The notes under the pieces are model-generated. The model had not been told where the DNA came from and searched no databases. It saw nothing but the letters and a program-made list of their open reading frames with translations. The translations under genes were made by a program, and so were the position numbers. Of a stretch of DNA of 35,350 nucleotides, positions 8,314 through 17,610 are shown in pieces. This DNA is from Planctomycetaceae bacterium (GTDB lineage Bacteria; Planctomycetota; Planctomycetia; Planctomycetales; Planctomycetaceae): the NCBI GenBank assembly GCA_900299185.1, contig OMIV01000214.1, forward strand, positions 1 to 35,350, written 5' to 3'. How positions within the stretch are numbered: position 1 is the first letter of the stretch; each line of letters begins with the position of its first letter.

Positions 8314-11300
8314 ATGATGATGCGTCTGCCGTTGATGTTCTCGCTGCTTGTCACTGCGGTGTCAGTGCTATCGGCACACGGTGCGGACTCGGATCTCTTC
8401 GTCAAGAAGGTTGTTCCCATCCTGCAGGCACGCTGCGTGAGCTGTCATAACTCGCTCGACAAGAAAGGCTCGTTCTCGTTGCAGAAGCGAGATGAGCTGA
8501 GCGACAGCGGCCTCGTTGAAGCTGGTCAGCCAGATGCCAGCGAGTTCTTGAAAGTCTTGGTTTCGAAGGACGGCAAGCGACCGTCGATGCCCAAGAATGG
8601 AGAGCCACTCAAGGCTGATGAGGTTGCGATCATCCGAGAATGGATTGTCGCCGGGGCGAAATGGCCGGATGGCATCACGATCGAAGAGCCGGTTGTTGAG
8701 GTCACGGATTGGTGGTCGTTCAAGCCGATTGTGAAGCCGACTGTTCCCACTCAGGCGAGTGCAACGCATCCCATCGACGCATTCATTCGGCAGACGTTGC
8801 TGGAAAAGAAACTGTCTCTGTCGAAGCCCGCGGACGCTCGGACTCTGATCCGTCGACTGTATTTTGACTTACTTGGGTTACCACCGACTCCGGCAGAGAT
8901 TGAAGCCTTCGTCCGAGACTGTGAGGCCGAGGCGAAGTCTGGTCAGAGTCAGAATTCCAAGACCGCTTATGACCGGCTCGTCGATCGCTTGTTGGAGTCG
9001 CCGCATTACGGCGAGCGGTGGGCTCGGCATTGGTTGGATGTTGTGAAGTACGCGGACACAGCGGGCTACGACAAAGACAAGCTGCGTCCTAATGCTTGGC
9101 CTTATCGCGATTATGTCATTCGTTCGTTCAACGAAGACAAACCGTATGAGCGATTCGTCCGTGAGCAGATTTCTGGCGACGTGCTTTATCCCGGCACTGC
9201 CGATGGCATCTTGGGGCTGGGATTCATTGCGGCGGGGCCGTGGGATTGGATCGGGCATGCCGAAGTTCCCGAGAGCAAGATTGATGGCAAGATTGCCCGG
9301 CACACTGATCGCGACGAGATGGTCAGCAACACTCTCAACACGTTTTGCTCGGTGACGATCCAATGTTGTCAGTGCCACAACCACAAGTTCGACCCGTTTA
9401 CTCAAGAGCATTACTACAACCTGCAGTCGGTCTTTGCGGCGGTTGATAAAGCCGAGCGACCGTATGACCTCGATCCTGCTGTGGAACAACAACGACTGAA
9501 GTTCGCCGATCAATTGAAGGCCGCGCGAGCCGAGCAGACCACATTGCAAGCAGCCATTCAACAAGAGGGCGGGGCCGAGTTAACGCGACTTGATAAACGC
9601 TTGGCTGAGCTGCAACCGACGACCACCCCGGCAGCCAAGCGTCCCGAGTTTGGATACCACAGCGCGATTTCTCCGAAACAAGACGTCGAGAAGTGGGTGC
9701 AGGTAGATCTCGGTCGCGAGGTCGAGATTTCCAAGATTGTGTTGCGACCGTGCCATGATGAGTTCAACGGCATCGGAGCGGGCTTTGGCTTTCCCGTTCG
9801 CTTCAAAGTGACCAGTGCCTCCGTCGAGATTCCTTCGAAAGACGGCGACGCATCTGTGTCGATCTTGCATGACTCGACCTCGAAGGACGTCCCGAATCCG
9901 GGACTTGTCCCTGTCGAGATTCCAGTTGAGAAACGCAAAGCACGCTTCGTGCGGCTGACAGCCAATAAGTTGGCCTTACGTCAGAACGATTACATCCTCG
10001 CATTGGCCGAGTTGCAGGTGCTGGATGCCAATGATCAAAACGTCGCGAAGGGCGCCGTGGTGATAGCGTTAGATTCGATTGAAGCTCCGACGCGCTGGTC
10101 GAAGAACAATTTGACCGATGGAATCTGGGCCTCTGCTGGCAACGAAGCGGCAATAAAGGAACTCGCCGAAGTTCAGAAGCAGCGTCAGGCCATCATCGAC
10201 AAAGTCACGACTCCTGAACGAACCGCATTGCGAGACCGTTTGAAGAAAGACATCGAGTCATTCGAGTCGCAGCTTAAGTCGCTACCGGCTGGCCGTTTGG
10301 TCTATGCGGCGGCAACTCACTTCACGCCGATCGCGGCTTTTACGCCGACCAACGGCAAACCTCGTGCGGTCCACTTGCTGCATCGAGGCAATGTGTTGCA
10401 GCCACGAGCGGTCTCTGCGCCAGGCACGCTGCCGATACTTGGAGCTTTGACGACATCGCCAACAATCGAAATCGATCGACTTCTGACTGATCGACGCGCG
10501 ATGGTTGAGACCGATGCGATTGGTCGGTTTGCGTTGCCGCCTGAGCATACGGAAGGGGATCGACGCGCAGCACTCGCGCTGTGGCTGACTCGACGCGATC
10601 ACCCGCTGACTTGGCGGTCGATCGTCAACCGCGTGTGGCAGCATCACTTCGGTCGCGGATTGGTCGAAACCCCCAATGACTTTGGGCGCATGGGCAAGCT
10701 CCCAACTCACCCCGAGTTGTTGGATTGGTTGGCCACTGAGTTTCGAGATAACGGTCAGTCGCTGAAGCAACTGCATCGCTTGATTGTGACGAGTGCCACC
10801 TATCGGCAAGCGTCGGCACACGACGACGCCAACGCCGCGATTGATTCCGAGAACCGTTACCTCTGGCGGATGAATCGCCGCCGCTTGGATGCCGAAGAGA
10901 TCCGTGACGCGATGTTGGCAACGAGCGGCAAATTGGATCGGAAGATGAGTGGCCCGGGGTATTACTTGTTCGTGCTGGAGCGTCCCGAGCACTCGCCGCA
11001 TTACGAATATCACAAGTTCAACGCGGACGATCCGGCATCGCATCGGCGGTCGGTCTATCGCTTCATCGTTCGTTCGCAGCCGGATCCTTACATGTCGACC
11101 TTGGACTGCGCCGACTCATCACAAAGCACGCCGCAACGCAACGAGACGCTGACGTCGTTGCAGGCGCTTTCGTTGCTCAACAACGGGTTTTCGTTGGTGA
11201 TGTCGAAGCACTTTGCGGCGAACGTTGTGAGCGAAAAGCCCACATTGCCTGAGCAAGTGGGACTGGCTTTTCATCGCGCGGCAGGTCGATCGGCAACGGA

Positions 11301-11400
11301 GTCTGAATTTCAAGAGTTAACGACTTACGCCACGAAGCACGGCTTAGCGAATCTCTGCCGAGTGCTCTTCAACCTCAGCGAGTTCGTCTACGTCGATTAG
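8314..11400 (+). CDS. PSD1 / DUF1549-DUF1553 planctomycete cytochrome C protein with F5/8 type C domain
   Basis: About 1028 residues and probably exported: a signal peptide (MMMRLPLMFSLLVTAVSVL) ends near AHGA. Domains in order are a planctomycete cytochrome C (PSCyt1) with CVSCH (Cys41, Cys44, His45), a DUF1549 domain (about 150-380) with LYFDLLGLPPTPAEI and HWLDVVKYADT and a second cysteine motif CCQCHNHKFDP, a discoidin-like F5/8 type C domain (about 445-570, KWVQVDLG to ALAELQVLD), and a DUF1553 domain (about 750-1015) with TRRDHPLTWRSIVNRVWQHH. ATG 8314 (or 8317/8320) follows AAGGA; the frame also opens further upstream at a GTG. These proteins are expanded in Planctomycetota and are thought to act in extracellular polymer breakdown, possibly with redox heme. 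The usual DUF1501 partner gene is absent here. The 3' end overlaps the pspA-like gene by 4 bases, tail to tail. Confidence 0.93.
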   Translation: MMMRLPLMFSLLVTAVSVLSAHGADSDLFVKKVVPILQARCVSCHNSLDKKGSFSLQKRDELSDSGLVEAGQPDASEFLKVLVSKDGKRPSMPKNGEPLKADEVAIIREWIVAGAKWPDGITIEEPVVEVTDWWSFKPIVKPTVPTQASATHPIDAFIRQTLLEKKLSLSKPADARTLIRRLYFDLLGLPPTPAEIEAFVRDCEAEAKSGQSQNSKTAYDRLVDRLLESPHYGERWARHWLDVVKYADTAGYDKDKLRPNAWPYRDYVIRSFNEDKPYERFVREQISGDVLYPGTADGILGLGFIAAGPWDWIGHAEVPESKIDGKIARHTDRDEMVSNTLNTFCSVTIQCCQCHNHKFDPFTQEHYYNLQSVFAAVDKAERPYDLDPAVEQQRLKFADQLKAARAEQTTLQAAIQQEGGAELTRLDKRLAELQPTTTPAAKRPEFGYHSAISPKQDVEKWVQVDLGREVEISKIVLRPCHDEFNGIGAGFGFPVRFKVTSASVEIPSKDGDASVSILHDSTSKDVPNPGLVPVEIPVEKRKARFVRLTANKLALRQNDYILALAELQVLDANDQNVAKGAVVIALDSIEAPTRWSKNNLTDGIWASAGNEAAIKELAEVQKQRQAIIDKVTTPERTALRDRLKKDIESFESQLKSLPAGRLVYAAATHFTPIAAFTPTNGKPRAVHLLHRGNVLQPRAVSAPGTLPILGALTTSPTIEIDRLLTDRRAMVETDAIGRFALPPEHTEGDRRAALALWLTRRDHPLTWRSIVNRVWQHHFGRGLVETPNDFGRMGKLPTHPELLDWLATEFRDNGQSLKQLHRLIVTSATYRQASAHDDANAAIDSENRYLWRMNRRRLDAEEIRDAMLATSGKLDRKMSGPGYYLFVLERPEHSPHYEYHKFNADDPASHRRSVYRFIVRSQPDPYMSTLDCADSSQSTPQRNETLTSLQALSLLNNGFSLVMSKHFAANVVSEKPTLPEQVGLAFHRAAGRSATESEFQELTTYATKHGLANLCRVLFNLSEFVYVD

Positions 11401-11933
11401 GCTTGCCCGAGTTCTCGCTTTAACGCTGCGAGTTCGTCTTCAATCTCTTGAGCGGCGCTGGTGCCAATTGGATCCGGCGTCGTAGGGGCCGTGGACTCGG
11501 CAGTGGTGCCGGTCGTTAACTCGTTTTGCCGACGGCGAGCATCTGCTAATCGTGCTTCGAGTGCTCGGAAGGTCGTCGCAAGATGCTCTCGCGTGGAGAT
11601 GGCGGCTTGATGTTGCTGATGCAGTCCGGCCACCAAGCTGTCAGCCTCGCGTTTACGAACCAATGAAAGTCGCGCCTGGTTCTCATCACCGGCTTTAAGT
11701 TGGGTTCGCGCCTTGTCGGCCCAATACGTGACTTGCTCAGCTTGCTGAGCAAGTTCGCCAGCCAATCTCGTTTCATTGGACGATGCCGTCTGCATGCTGC
11801 GACGTGCTCCACCAAGTCCGTCTTCCATTTCACGAATGATCTCGGCGATTGCGGTCGCTCGATCTTCGGACTCATCAATGAGCTTGGTGAGATTGCAGGT
11901 GACAATATCAGTAAGTCGGCTGAAGTAGGCCAT
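11397..11933 (-). CDS. PspA/IM30 family membrane-stress protein
   Basis: 178 residues, almost entirely helical coiled coil after a short amphipathic start. The opening MAYFSRLTDIVTCNLTKLID and the following EIIREMEDGL match the N-terminus of PspA/IM30 proteins, which bind stressed membranes and oligomerise. A long charged coiled coil runs to about residue 135. A Thr/Pro-rich linker and a short helix (EIEDELAALKREL) close the protein. It is shorter than the E. coli protein (222 residues). The sigma-54 activator gene lies upstream on the same strand with a 141-base gap, as in psp systems, though the start has only a weak ribosome-binding site. A PspA role is well supported by sequence; regulation by the neighbour is inferred. 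Confidence 0.85.
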   Translation of the reverse strand: MAYFSRLTDIVTCNLTKLIDESEDRATAIAEIIREMEDGLGGARRSMQTASSNETRLAGELAQQAEQVTYWADKARTQLKAGDENQARLSLVRKREADSLVAGLHQQHQAAISTREHLATTFRALEARLADARRRQNELTTGTTAESTAPTTPDPIGTSAAQEIEDELAALKRELGQA

Positions 11934-12074
11934 GATGTGACTTTGAAGGTGGGCGTTATTTGGATGCAGTAGGCGGGAAGTTATCTCGAAGCTCCATGCA
12001 GTGTCATGCCAACTCGAGCTTCGTGGAACGCTGCGCTTGGATCAGCGGATCTGGCTTCGCGTTTGTCGTCAGTG

Positions 12075-13472
12075 TTACTCGGCTGTGTCTGCGAGATCCT
12101 TGTCAGTGATGGAGTACTTCTTCGCGAAGTAGCGCCATTGGTGGTACGACAGACCGAGCAATCTGGCTGCTTGAGCTTGGTTGCCGTCGGCTTGTCGCAA
12201 CGCATCCGACAACAACTGGCGACTGTAGGCGTCGACTCGCTCTTCAAACGTGCCCGTGAATTGAGGCAGCGGCGATTCGTTGGAGAGGCCCAGGTCCGCG
12301 AGCGTGATTTCTTCACCAGCTTCTCGATAGACCGCTCGTTCGATGATGGTCTTGAGTTCGCGGACGTTGCCGGGGAACGAATAGCTTCGCAACGCGGCAA
12401 AGGCAGCCGGTGACAACGTGCGAGCGGGGATGCTCTCGGCTTCCCGCCGGAAGCTGTCGAGGAAGAACTGAGCGAGCAATTCGATATCGGTTCCACGTGC
12501 TCTCAGCGGCGGAACGTCGAGAACTTCAAAACTCAGTCGATCGTAAAGATCTGCGAGGAACTCGCCGCGCCGGATGCGTTCTCTGAGATCACAATTCGTG
12601 GCGGCCACAATTCGAGCAGACGTGCGTAACTCCACACTGCCACCGACTCGCTGGAAGACTCCGTACTCGACGACTCGCAAGATCTTCTGCTGGAAGGGCA
12701 GTGACATGTGACCGATCTCATCGAGGAACAACGTCCCTCCATCAGCCAGTTCAAACTTGCCGCGCCGCGCGGCGTCAGCTCCTGTGAAGGCACCGCGTTC
12801 ATGACCGAACAGCTCGCTTTCGAGCAACGCGTCATTGAAGGCCGCGCAGTTGATGGTGACGAGCGGCCGAGACTTAGGACCGGCCGCAAAGTGGATCGCG
12901 CGTGCGACTAGCTCTTTACCGGTACCTCGTTCGCCGAGGATGAGCACCGGGCGAGGTACTCGGGCCACTCGTTCGATTCGCGAGACTAGATCGAGCATCA
13001 ATGGCGATTGTCCGATGATGGGCCGCCGCGCCTGCAAAGCTTCGGCGATCTGAGATTGGTACTCGTCTAACTGCCGCTTCTGATCGACGGCTTGCATAAG
13101 TGCATGCAGCTTGCCCAACAACGTCTTGATGCGCTCTCGCAACTTGGGACCGCGCACGAGGAAGTCGTTGGCTCCAGCTTCAATCGCCTGAGCAGCCACG
13201 TCGACGTCGCCTTTATCTGCGACCACGACAACTGCGGCATCGGCGTTGGACTGACGGATGCGAGCGATCAATTCGAGTCCGTCATGTCCGTCCCAACGCA
13301 GCGGGATCAAGGCCACATGGTCTCGCAGGTCATCCGCCACAGAGGCGAGCAAGTCCGCGACGGACTCGACGATCAGCACGCTTCCGCCCTTGGCGACTTC
13401 GGCCTCGCACGCGCGTCGCAGGTCATCGCTATCGAGTGGTGCCGGACTGAAGAGAACAATCGAACTGAGCAT
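12075..13472 (-). CDS. Sigma-54-dependent activator with degenerate receiver domain (PspF-like context)
   Basis: 465 residues. Residues 1-125 resemble a response-regulator receiver, but the phosphoacceptor position reads VALIPL instead of LLDL (Pro57 where Asp is expected). The conserved KP near the end is replaced (FLVRGPK). The AAA+ core has Walker A GERGTGKE (180-187), the sigma-54 contact loop GAFTGA (227-232), Walker B LFLDE (248-252) and the FPGNVREL motif near 366-373. A Fis-type helix-turn-helix is at about 428-450 (NQAQAARLLGLSYHQW). It should activate sigma-54 promoters without phosphorylation-based control. Its position next to a PspA homologue suggests a PspF-like role, although classical PspF lacks a receiver domain. 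The 213-base gap to rsgA on the other strand should hold both promoters. Confidence 0.92.
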   Translation of the reverse strand: MLSSIVLFSPAPLDSDDLRRACEAEVAKGGSVLIVESVADLLASVADDLRDHVALIPLRWDGHDGLELIARIRQSNADAAVVVVADKGDVDVAAQAIEAGANDFLVRGPKLRERIKTLLGKLHALMQAVDQKRQLDEYQSQIAEALQARRPIIGQSPLMLDLVSRIERVARVPRPVLILGERGTGKELVARAIHFAAGPKSRPLVTINCAAFNDALLESELFGHERGAFTGADAARRGKFELADGGTLFLDEIGHMSLPFQQKILRVVEYGVFQRVGGSVELRTSARIVAATNCDLRERIRRGEFLADLYDRLSFEVLDVPPLRARGTDIELLAQFFLDSFRREAESIPARTLSPAAFAALRSYSFPGNVRELKTIIERAVYREAGEEITLADLGLSNESPLPQFTGTFEERVDAYSRQLLSDALRQADGNQAQAARLLGLSYHQWRYFAKKYSITDKDLADTAE

Positions 13473-13685
13473 GTTGAGCCCGGAATGCGTGAGATGGATT
13501 TAGCGGGCGGATGTTGTCGGGGATCTGACGTGTTGTGCAAATGGCAGTTGATTGAGCAGGCGAGAATCATTCTCGGTTCATTGGACTTACGCCTGCGCCG
13601 CGCGAACCAATACTGTCCCGCCTAGTCAGAAGCCCAACTTCGATTGAATGTGCCTTTCAAGCAGTGACTCAAAGCAGCGAGCCCT

Positions 13686-14837
13686 ATGGCCAAAGATAAG
13701 AAGCAGAAACTCCGCGTCGACTTTCGCAAGAATCGTCAGAAGCGATCGCGGCATAACGACATCACTCGGCAGGTCGATTTGGAATCCGACGACAATGCCG
13801 CCGCTGCTCATCTGGAGGACTTACCGTCATCCGAGCGGCTCAGTGGTAAAGGCGCGTTGACTCGGCGCCGCACCGTCATTGCTGATGTGCAAGAGACCGG
13901 CGATGGGCAGATTGTGATCGAGGTCGACGAGTCGAAGTGTCAGCGGGGTCGAGTGATTACTCCGATCGGGTTGAACTCGATGGTGCAGGGCGATGATGGC
14001 AAACGTTACGAGTGCACGGTGCGACGCTTGATACGAACGCTGACTCGCGACGGTCGCAATGCGGTCGTGGCTGGTGATTGGGTGTTGTTCGAACCTCAAG
14101 AAGAAGGACGCGGACACATTCAGCGCGTCGAGCCGCGCAAGAGCGTGCTGGCTCGCGGCTCTAAAAGGTTCGAGCACGTGATCGTCGCCAACGTTGATCA
14201 AGTCGTGATTGTCGTCTCAGTGGGTGAACCGGCTCTGAAGCTGAGCTTGATCGATCGGTTCGTCATCAGTGCCACCAAAGGCGATGCCGACGTTGTGATC
14301 TGCGTCAACAAGGCCGACTTGATGGATCCAGTCGAACTGCAACCGATCCTCGGTCGCTATGGTCAACTGGGTTATCAAACGGTGCTGGTCAGTGCGGCAA
14401 CTGGGAGCGGCATTGATCGCTTGCGTGAGTTGCTGCGCGATCGCCAATCGGTGTTCACGGGGCAGAGCGGTGTGGGCAAGTCGTCGTTGCTCAACGTGGT
14501 GCAGCCGGGATTGGGACTACAGACCGGCGAGATCTGTTCGTGGAACACGAAGGGACGACACACAACTCGGACAGCGCGGTTGATTGAATTGCATTCGGGC
14601 GGTTGGGTGGTCGACACGCCGGGCATTCGACAGATGGAGCTGTGGGACGTGTCGCCCGACGAAGTGGAAGGCTACTTCGTCGAGTTCCGGCCGTTTGTGG
14701 CTTACTGCGGCTTTCCCGATTGCACACACACGCATGAGGGCAACTGCCAAGTGAAGCTGGCAGTGAAAGGCGGGCTCATTTCGCGAGCTCGCTACGACAG
14801 CTATCTGCGAGTCCGCACCGGCCAACAAGATGAGTAG
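13686..14837 (+). CDS. rsgA: Ribosome biogenesis GTPase RsgA (YjeQ/EngC)
   Basis: 383 residues. It is a circularly permuted GTPase that helps mature the 30S subunit. The motif order is the RsgA hallmark: G4 NKAD (208-211) precedes G1 GQSGVGKSS (259-267) and G3 DTPG (310-313). An OB-fold lies before the GTPase domain (about 90-155). A C-terminal zinc-binding region has Cys341, Cys346, His348 or His350, and Cys354 (YCGFPDCTHTHEGNC). A basic N-terminal extension of about 60 residues (KDKKQKLRVDFRKNRQKR) probably binds RNA. ATG 13686 has only a weak ribosome-binding site. The gene stands alone, diverging from the sigma-54 activator. Confidence 0.95.
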   Translation: MAKDKKQKLRVDFRKNRQKRSRHNDITRQVDLESDDNAAAAHLEDLPSSERLSGKGALTRRRTVIADVQETGDGQIVIEVDESKCQRGRVITPIGLNSMVQGDDGKRYECTVRRLIRTLTRDGRNAVVAGDWVLFEPQEEGRGHIQRVEPRKSVLARGSKRFEHVIVANVDQVVIVVSVGEPALKLSLIDRFVISATKGDADVVICVNKADLMDPVELQPILGRYGQLGYQTVLVSAATGSGIDRLRELLRDRQSVFTGQSGVGKSSLLNVVQPGLGLQTGEICSWNTKGRHTTRTARLIELHSGGWVVDTPGIRQMELWDVSPDEVEGYFVEFRPFVAYCGFPDCTHTHEGNCQVKLAVKGGLISRARYDSYLRVRTGQQDE

Positions 14838-14970
14838 AGTGGTTGGTTCTTCGCTGAGTACTCAAATCTTCTGCGGTTCAATTCGGTCGAATCACCGCTG
14901 AGAAGTAGAGAGCGCTGAGACGGACTGAGCAAACTCCTACGGGAAGAGCCCCCATCACTTCTCAAAGTGA

Positions 14971-15050
14971 GTGGCACGCCCAGAGAACTCGAAGGGCGTG
15001 TGCTCACGTCGCTCGACCACGCCCTTCCCGTTGGTCAGAGCGTGCTACCC
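14971..15050 (+). repeat. Nested inverted-repeat element, copy 1
   Basis: An approximately 80-base element. Outer arms are GTGGCACGC near 14971 and GCGTGCTACCC ending at 15050 (imperfect). A perfect 10-bp inner inverted repeat pairs GAAGGGCGTG (14991-15000) with CACGCCCTTC (15018-15027). It is a close relative of the element at 17611-17692: over the 65 bases ending each element I count about six differences. Weaker similarity continues on the right to about 15085, reaching the stop codon of the fusion gene. It resembles REP- or MITE-like non-coding repeats. Confidence 0.85.
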
Positions 15051-15082
15051 CAAACAAAGCGGGAAGGAATTACGGCCCGTTC

Positions 15083-17533
15083 CTAAGTCAGTCGCGCGAA
15101 GCCCGAATGTTTGATGGGGCCTCCGATGCGACTGGCTATGTCTTTGTTGCGGATGGCATCCGAAAGCTCGGCGAAGACTGTGTCGGCAGCTCGCAAGTAG
15201 ACGTCGACGTGCTCGGCCTGATGAGCCAGTGTCGGATAGAAGCCGCCGCCTGCGAGAATGCCATGATCGAGCATTCGCACTGTGAGCAACGTGACGAGAG
15301 CTGCGGACTCGGGATGATCGAAGCTCAGCGAAGTGAGGGCCGGATAGCCTCCGATCTTCAACGGCAGCACGTGGTCCCGCGCGAGCGCTTCGAGGCCAGT
15401 TCGGAACTGCTTGCCGACTTGCTCGACGTGCGCAGGAACGTCGATTCGTTGCATGACATCGAGCGTTGCTAACGCGGCAACAAACCCGACTCCCTCAGTC
15501 CAATAGGTGCTCGAAATGAACGACTCTTGAGCAGCCTGCATGGTCTCGGCGGTTCCAATCACTGCGCCGATGGGATGACCGTTGCCCAGGCCCTTGGCGA
15601 AGACCGCGACATCAGGTTCAACTCCATATGTCAGATGAATTCCACCTCGATGGAAACGCAATCCAGTCGTGACTTCGTCGAAGATCAGCTTGGCTCCGTG
15701 GTCATTGCAGAGCTGTCGAACGTCGTTGAGGAAACCGTTGGTCGGCGGCGTGTTACGTGTCGGCTCCATGATGACGGCTGCGAGTTGCTGGCCGTGATCG
15801 CGACAGATGGACCGCAGCGAATCGATGTTGTTGTACGAGAAGGGAAGGGCCGTGCCAGTGAGGCCGCGAGGAACTCCCAAGGGATTCAGTCCGGGCAGCA
15901 AGTGGCCATCGAGCGCCGAGTTCTGGTCGAGGTTCGCGGCGAGATACCAATCTTGCCAGCCGTGATAACCGCAGAAGGCGACGACGTCTCGTTGCGTCGC
16001 AGCGCGGGCAATACGCGCCGCGATGGCCATCGATTCGCCGCCACAACGGGCGAAGCGGACGTTGTTTGCCCAGGGATGCCAATCGATCAAGCGACGCGCG
16101 AGAGCGACTTCCTCAGGACAATTGAGCGTACTCATCGAGCCCAAAGTCACCCGACGAATGACAGCCGCGTTCACTTTTGGATGAGCATAGCCCAGCAAGC
16201 AACTGCCGACTCCGTTGTGGGTGAAGTCGAGGTACTCGCGACCGTCGAGATCGACGACTTCGCAGCCGCGAGCTTCAGCGAAGTAAGCCGGCCACTGCTC
16301 AGGAGCAAACTGCTCGGGCCGCTTGCTGAGTAGTTGCGTGCCACCCGGAATGATGTGCTTCGCCTCGCGATAAAGAGCTTGGCTGAGTCCAGAGGCCGCG
16401 CGGGCGGGGGAGGGGCGATTGGAATCGGGGCCGCATTGACTAAGCCCCTCACCTCCAGCCCCACTCCTCAGAGGGGTGACGGGTGCATGGCTGCGCGCGG
16501 ACTCAACAAGCCGACGAGCGTTCGAACAAAACAGTCGCTCGATGTCGTTGTCTTTCAAATGAAGCGTGCGGCTAGCCTGTTGCAGCGCGAGCAAAGATTG
16601 CAGCCCAATCTTGGTGGGACTTCCGAGCGTCCATTGGCTGAAGTCGACGGCGTTTTCGTAGAGCCACCAAAAGCCATCTCCGAGACTCATCGCATGGCCG
16701 CGCATGTCAGAGACCGGAAAGTCTGAACCGAACATCAAGCGAGTTGTGCCGAAGGTTCTAAAGATCGCTTCGAAAGCCGGGGCTTCGCAGATGGCCGAGG
16801 TATCGAACCACACATTTCTGAGACCTCGCAGTGCATCGATGCCTGCGACCGTGTGAGCGGCACAGAAGCCTCGGGCCGCGTGAGCCAACACTAGCTTGGC
16901 TTGAGGAAAGCGACGACAGCGATCCGCGATGTAAGATTGATTCCGAGGATCAGCCAAGGCTTTGTCGAGCACCATGTGCAGCATGATGAGCAAGCCGCGC
17001 CGGTTTGCGATCTCCCAAATCCAATCCGGCAAGAACTCGGATGTCTCCGCGCGAAAGGTGTCCTGCATCGACGCCAGCAAGTGGTAAACCTTGAAGCCCA
17101 CCCAACCGTCCCGCACCACTTGCGCCTCGATGTCGGCTGGATCATCCGTCGGTCTGACGAGCATCAAACCCGCTAACTGTGGATGTTGTTGCAGTTCACT
17201 CAGCAAGAAGGCATTGGCCGAAGGCGTGTCGACTGTCTTGGTCGGGAATGGGAAGAAGAGCGTCGAGGTCGCCGTTCGATCGCCGAGCCATGAGTTCTGG
17301 TGTTGGAGATAGATCGGATAGCGAACCTCAGCCGGGCCATGAAACGACTCGGCGGTCGAGCCATCGACGATGTGACGCAAGTCATAGAGATGGGCATGAG
17401 CGTCGAAGCTGCCGGCTGGCATCCAGTCGCGCAGCTTCCGGTCGAAGAGTTCGCGATCAGCTTCGTCCGTGCGATACAGGCTCGTGCCGGTATCGCCGTA
17501 AGAGAAACGCTTGCCGTCAGATGGCTCGGTCAT
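15083..17533 (-). CDS. Amidohydrolase - class III aminotransferase fusion protein
   Basis: 816 residues with two enzyme domains. Residues about 40-345 are an amidohydrolase_2 TIM barrel: metal-site HxH (His46, His48), GFKVY with Lys148, His186 in LHMVLD, His218 in VLAHAARG and Asp271 in FGSDFP. Residues about 383-790 are a class III aminotransferase closest in style to glutamate-1-semialdehyde aminomutase: IIPGGTQ, FCGYHGWQDW, LIFDEVTTG (Asp619) and the PLP lysine Lys647 in FAKGLGNGHPIGA. Both active sites look intact. The linker (about 349-382) is encoded by GC-rich palindromic repeat DNA. ATG 17533 follows GAGG at seven bases. A PLP decarboxylase gene lies upstream on the same strand. The substrate is unknown; a hydrolysis step followed by amino transfer on the same compound is an inference. 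Confidence 0.88.
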   Translation of the reverse strand: MTEPSDGKRFSYGDTGTSLYRTDEADRELFDRKLRDWMPAGSFDAHAHLYDLRHIVDGSTAESFHGPAEVRYPIYLQHQNSWLGDRTATSTLFFPFPTKTVDTPSANAFLLSELQQHPQLAGLMLVRPTDDPADIEAQVVRDGWVGFKVYHLLASMQDTFRAETSEFLPDWIWEIANRRGLLIMLHMVLDKALADPRNQSYIADRCRRFPQAKLVLAHAARGFCAAHTVAGIDALRGLRNVWFDTSAICEAPAFEAIFRTFGTTRLMFGSDFPVSDMRGHAMSLGDGFWWLYENAVDFSQWTLGSPTKIGLQSLLALQQASRTLHLKDNDIERLFCSNARRLVESARSHAPVTPLRSGAGGEGLSQCGPDSNRPSPARAASGLSQALYREAKHIIPGGTQLLSKRPEQFAPEQWPAYFAEARGCEVVDLDGREYLDFTHNGVGSCLLGYAHPKVNAAVIRRVTLGSMSTLNCPEEVALARRLIDWHPWANNVRFARCGGESMAIAARIARAATQRDVVAFCGYHGWQDWYLAANLDQNSALDGHLLPGLNPLGVPRGLTGTALPFSYNNIDSLRSICRDHGQQLAAVIMEPTRNTPPTNGFLNDVRQLCNDHGAKLIFDEVTTGLRFHRGGIHLTYGVEPDVAVFAKGLGNGHPIGAVIGTAETMQAAQESFISSTYWTEGVGFVAALATLDVMQRIDVPAHVEQVGKQFRTGLEALARDHVLPLKIGGYPALTSLSFDHPESAALVTLLTVRMLDHGILAGGGFYPTLAHQAEHVDVYLRAADTVFAELSDAIRNKDIASRIGGPIKHSGFARLT
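16402..16486 (-). repeat. GC-rich palindromic repeat forming the linker of the fusion gene
   Basis: Within the fusion gene the minus strand reads CACCCCTCTGAGGAGTGG, then GGAGGTGAGGGGC, and later CGCCCCTCCCCC. It is an imperfect palindromic, purine/pyrimidine-skewed segment like the dispersed CCCCTCACCCC-type repeats found in many GC-rich bacterial genomes. It translates to a low-complexity linker (PLRSGAGGEGLSQCGPDS) unlike either flanking domain. Confidence 0.6.
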
Positions 17534-17610
17534 CAGGGGCCTCGCAGGTCAGTCTTAATGGCGAGTCTGTTTGAGGTACTTAGATGCGGGCAGTGACTGA
17601 TTCTCGATGT

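Noticed and set aside
11997-12012. Possible sigma-54 promoter upstream of the PspA homologue (TTGGCATGACACTGCA, minus strand)
   Set aside because: The GG and GC dinucleotides are separated by nine bases instead of the required ten, so it is a near miss only.
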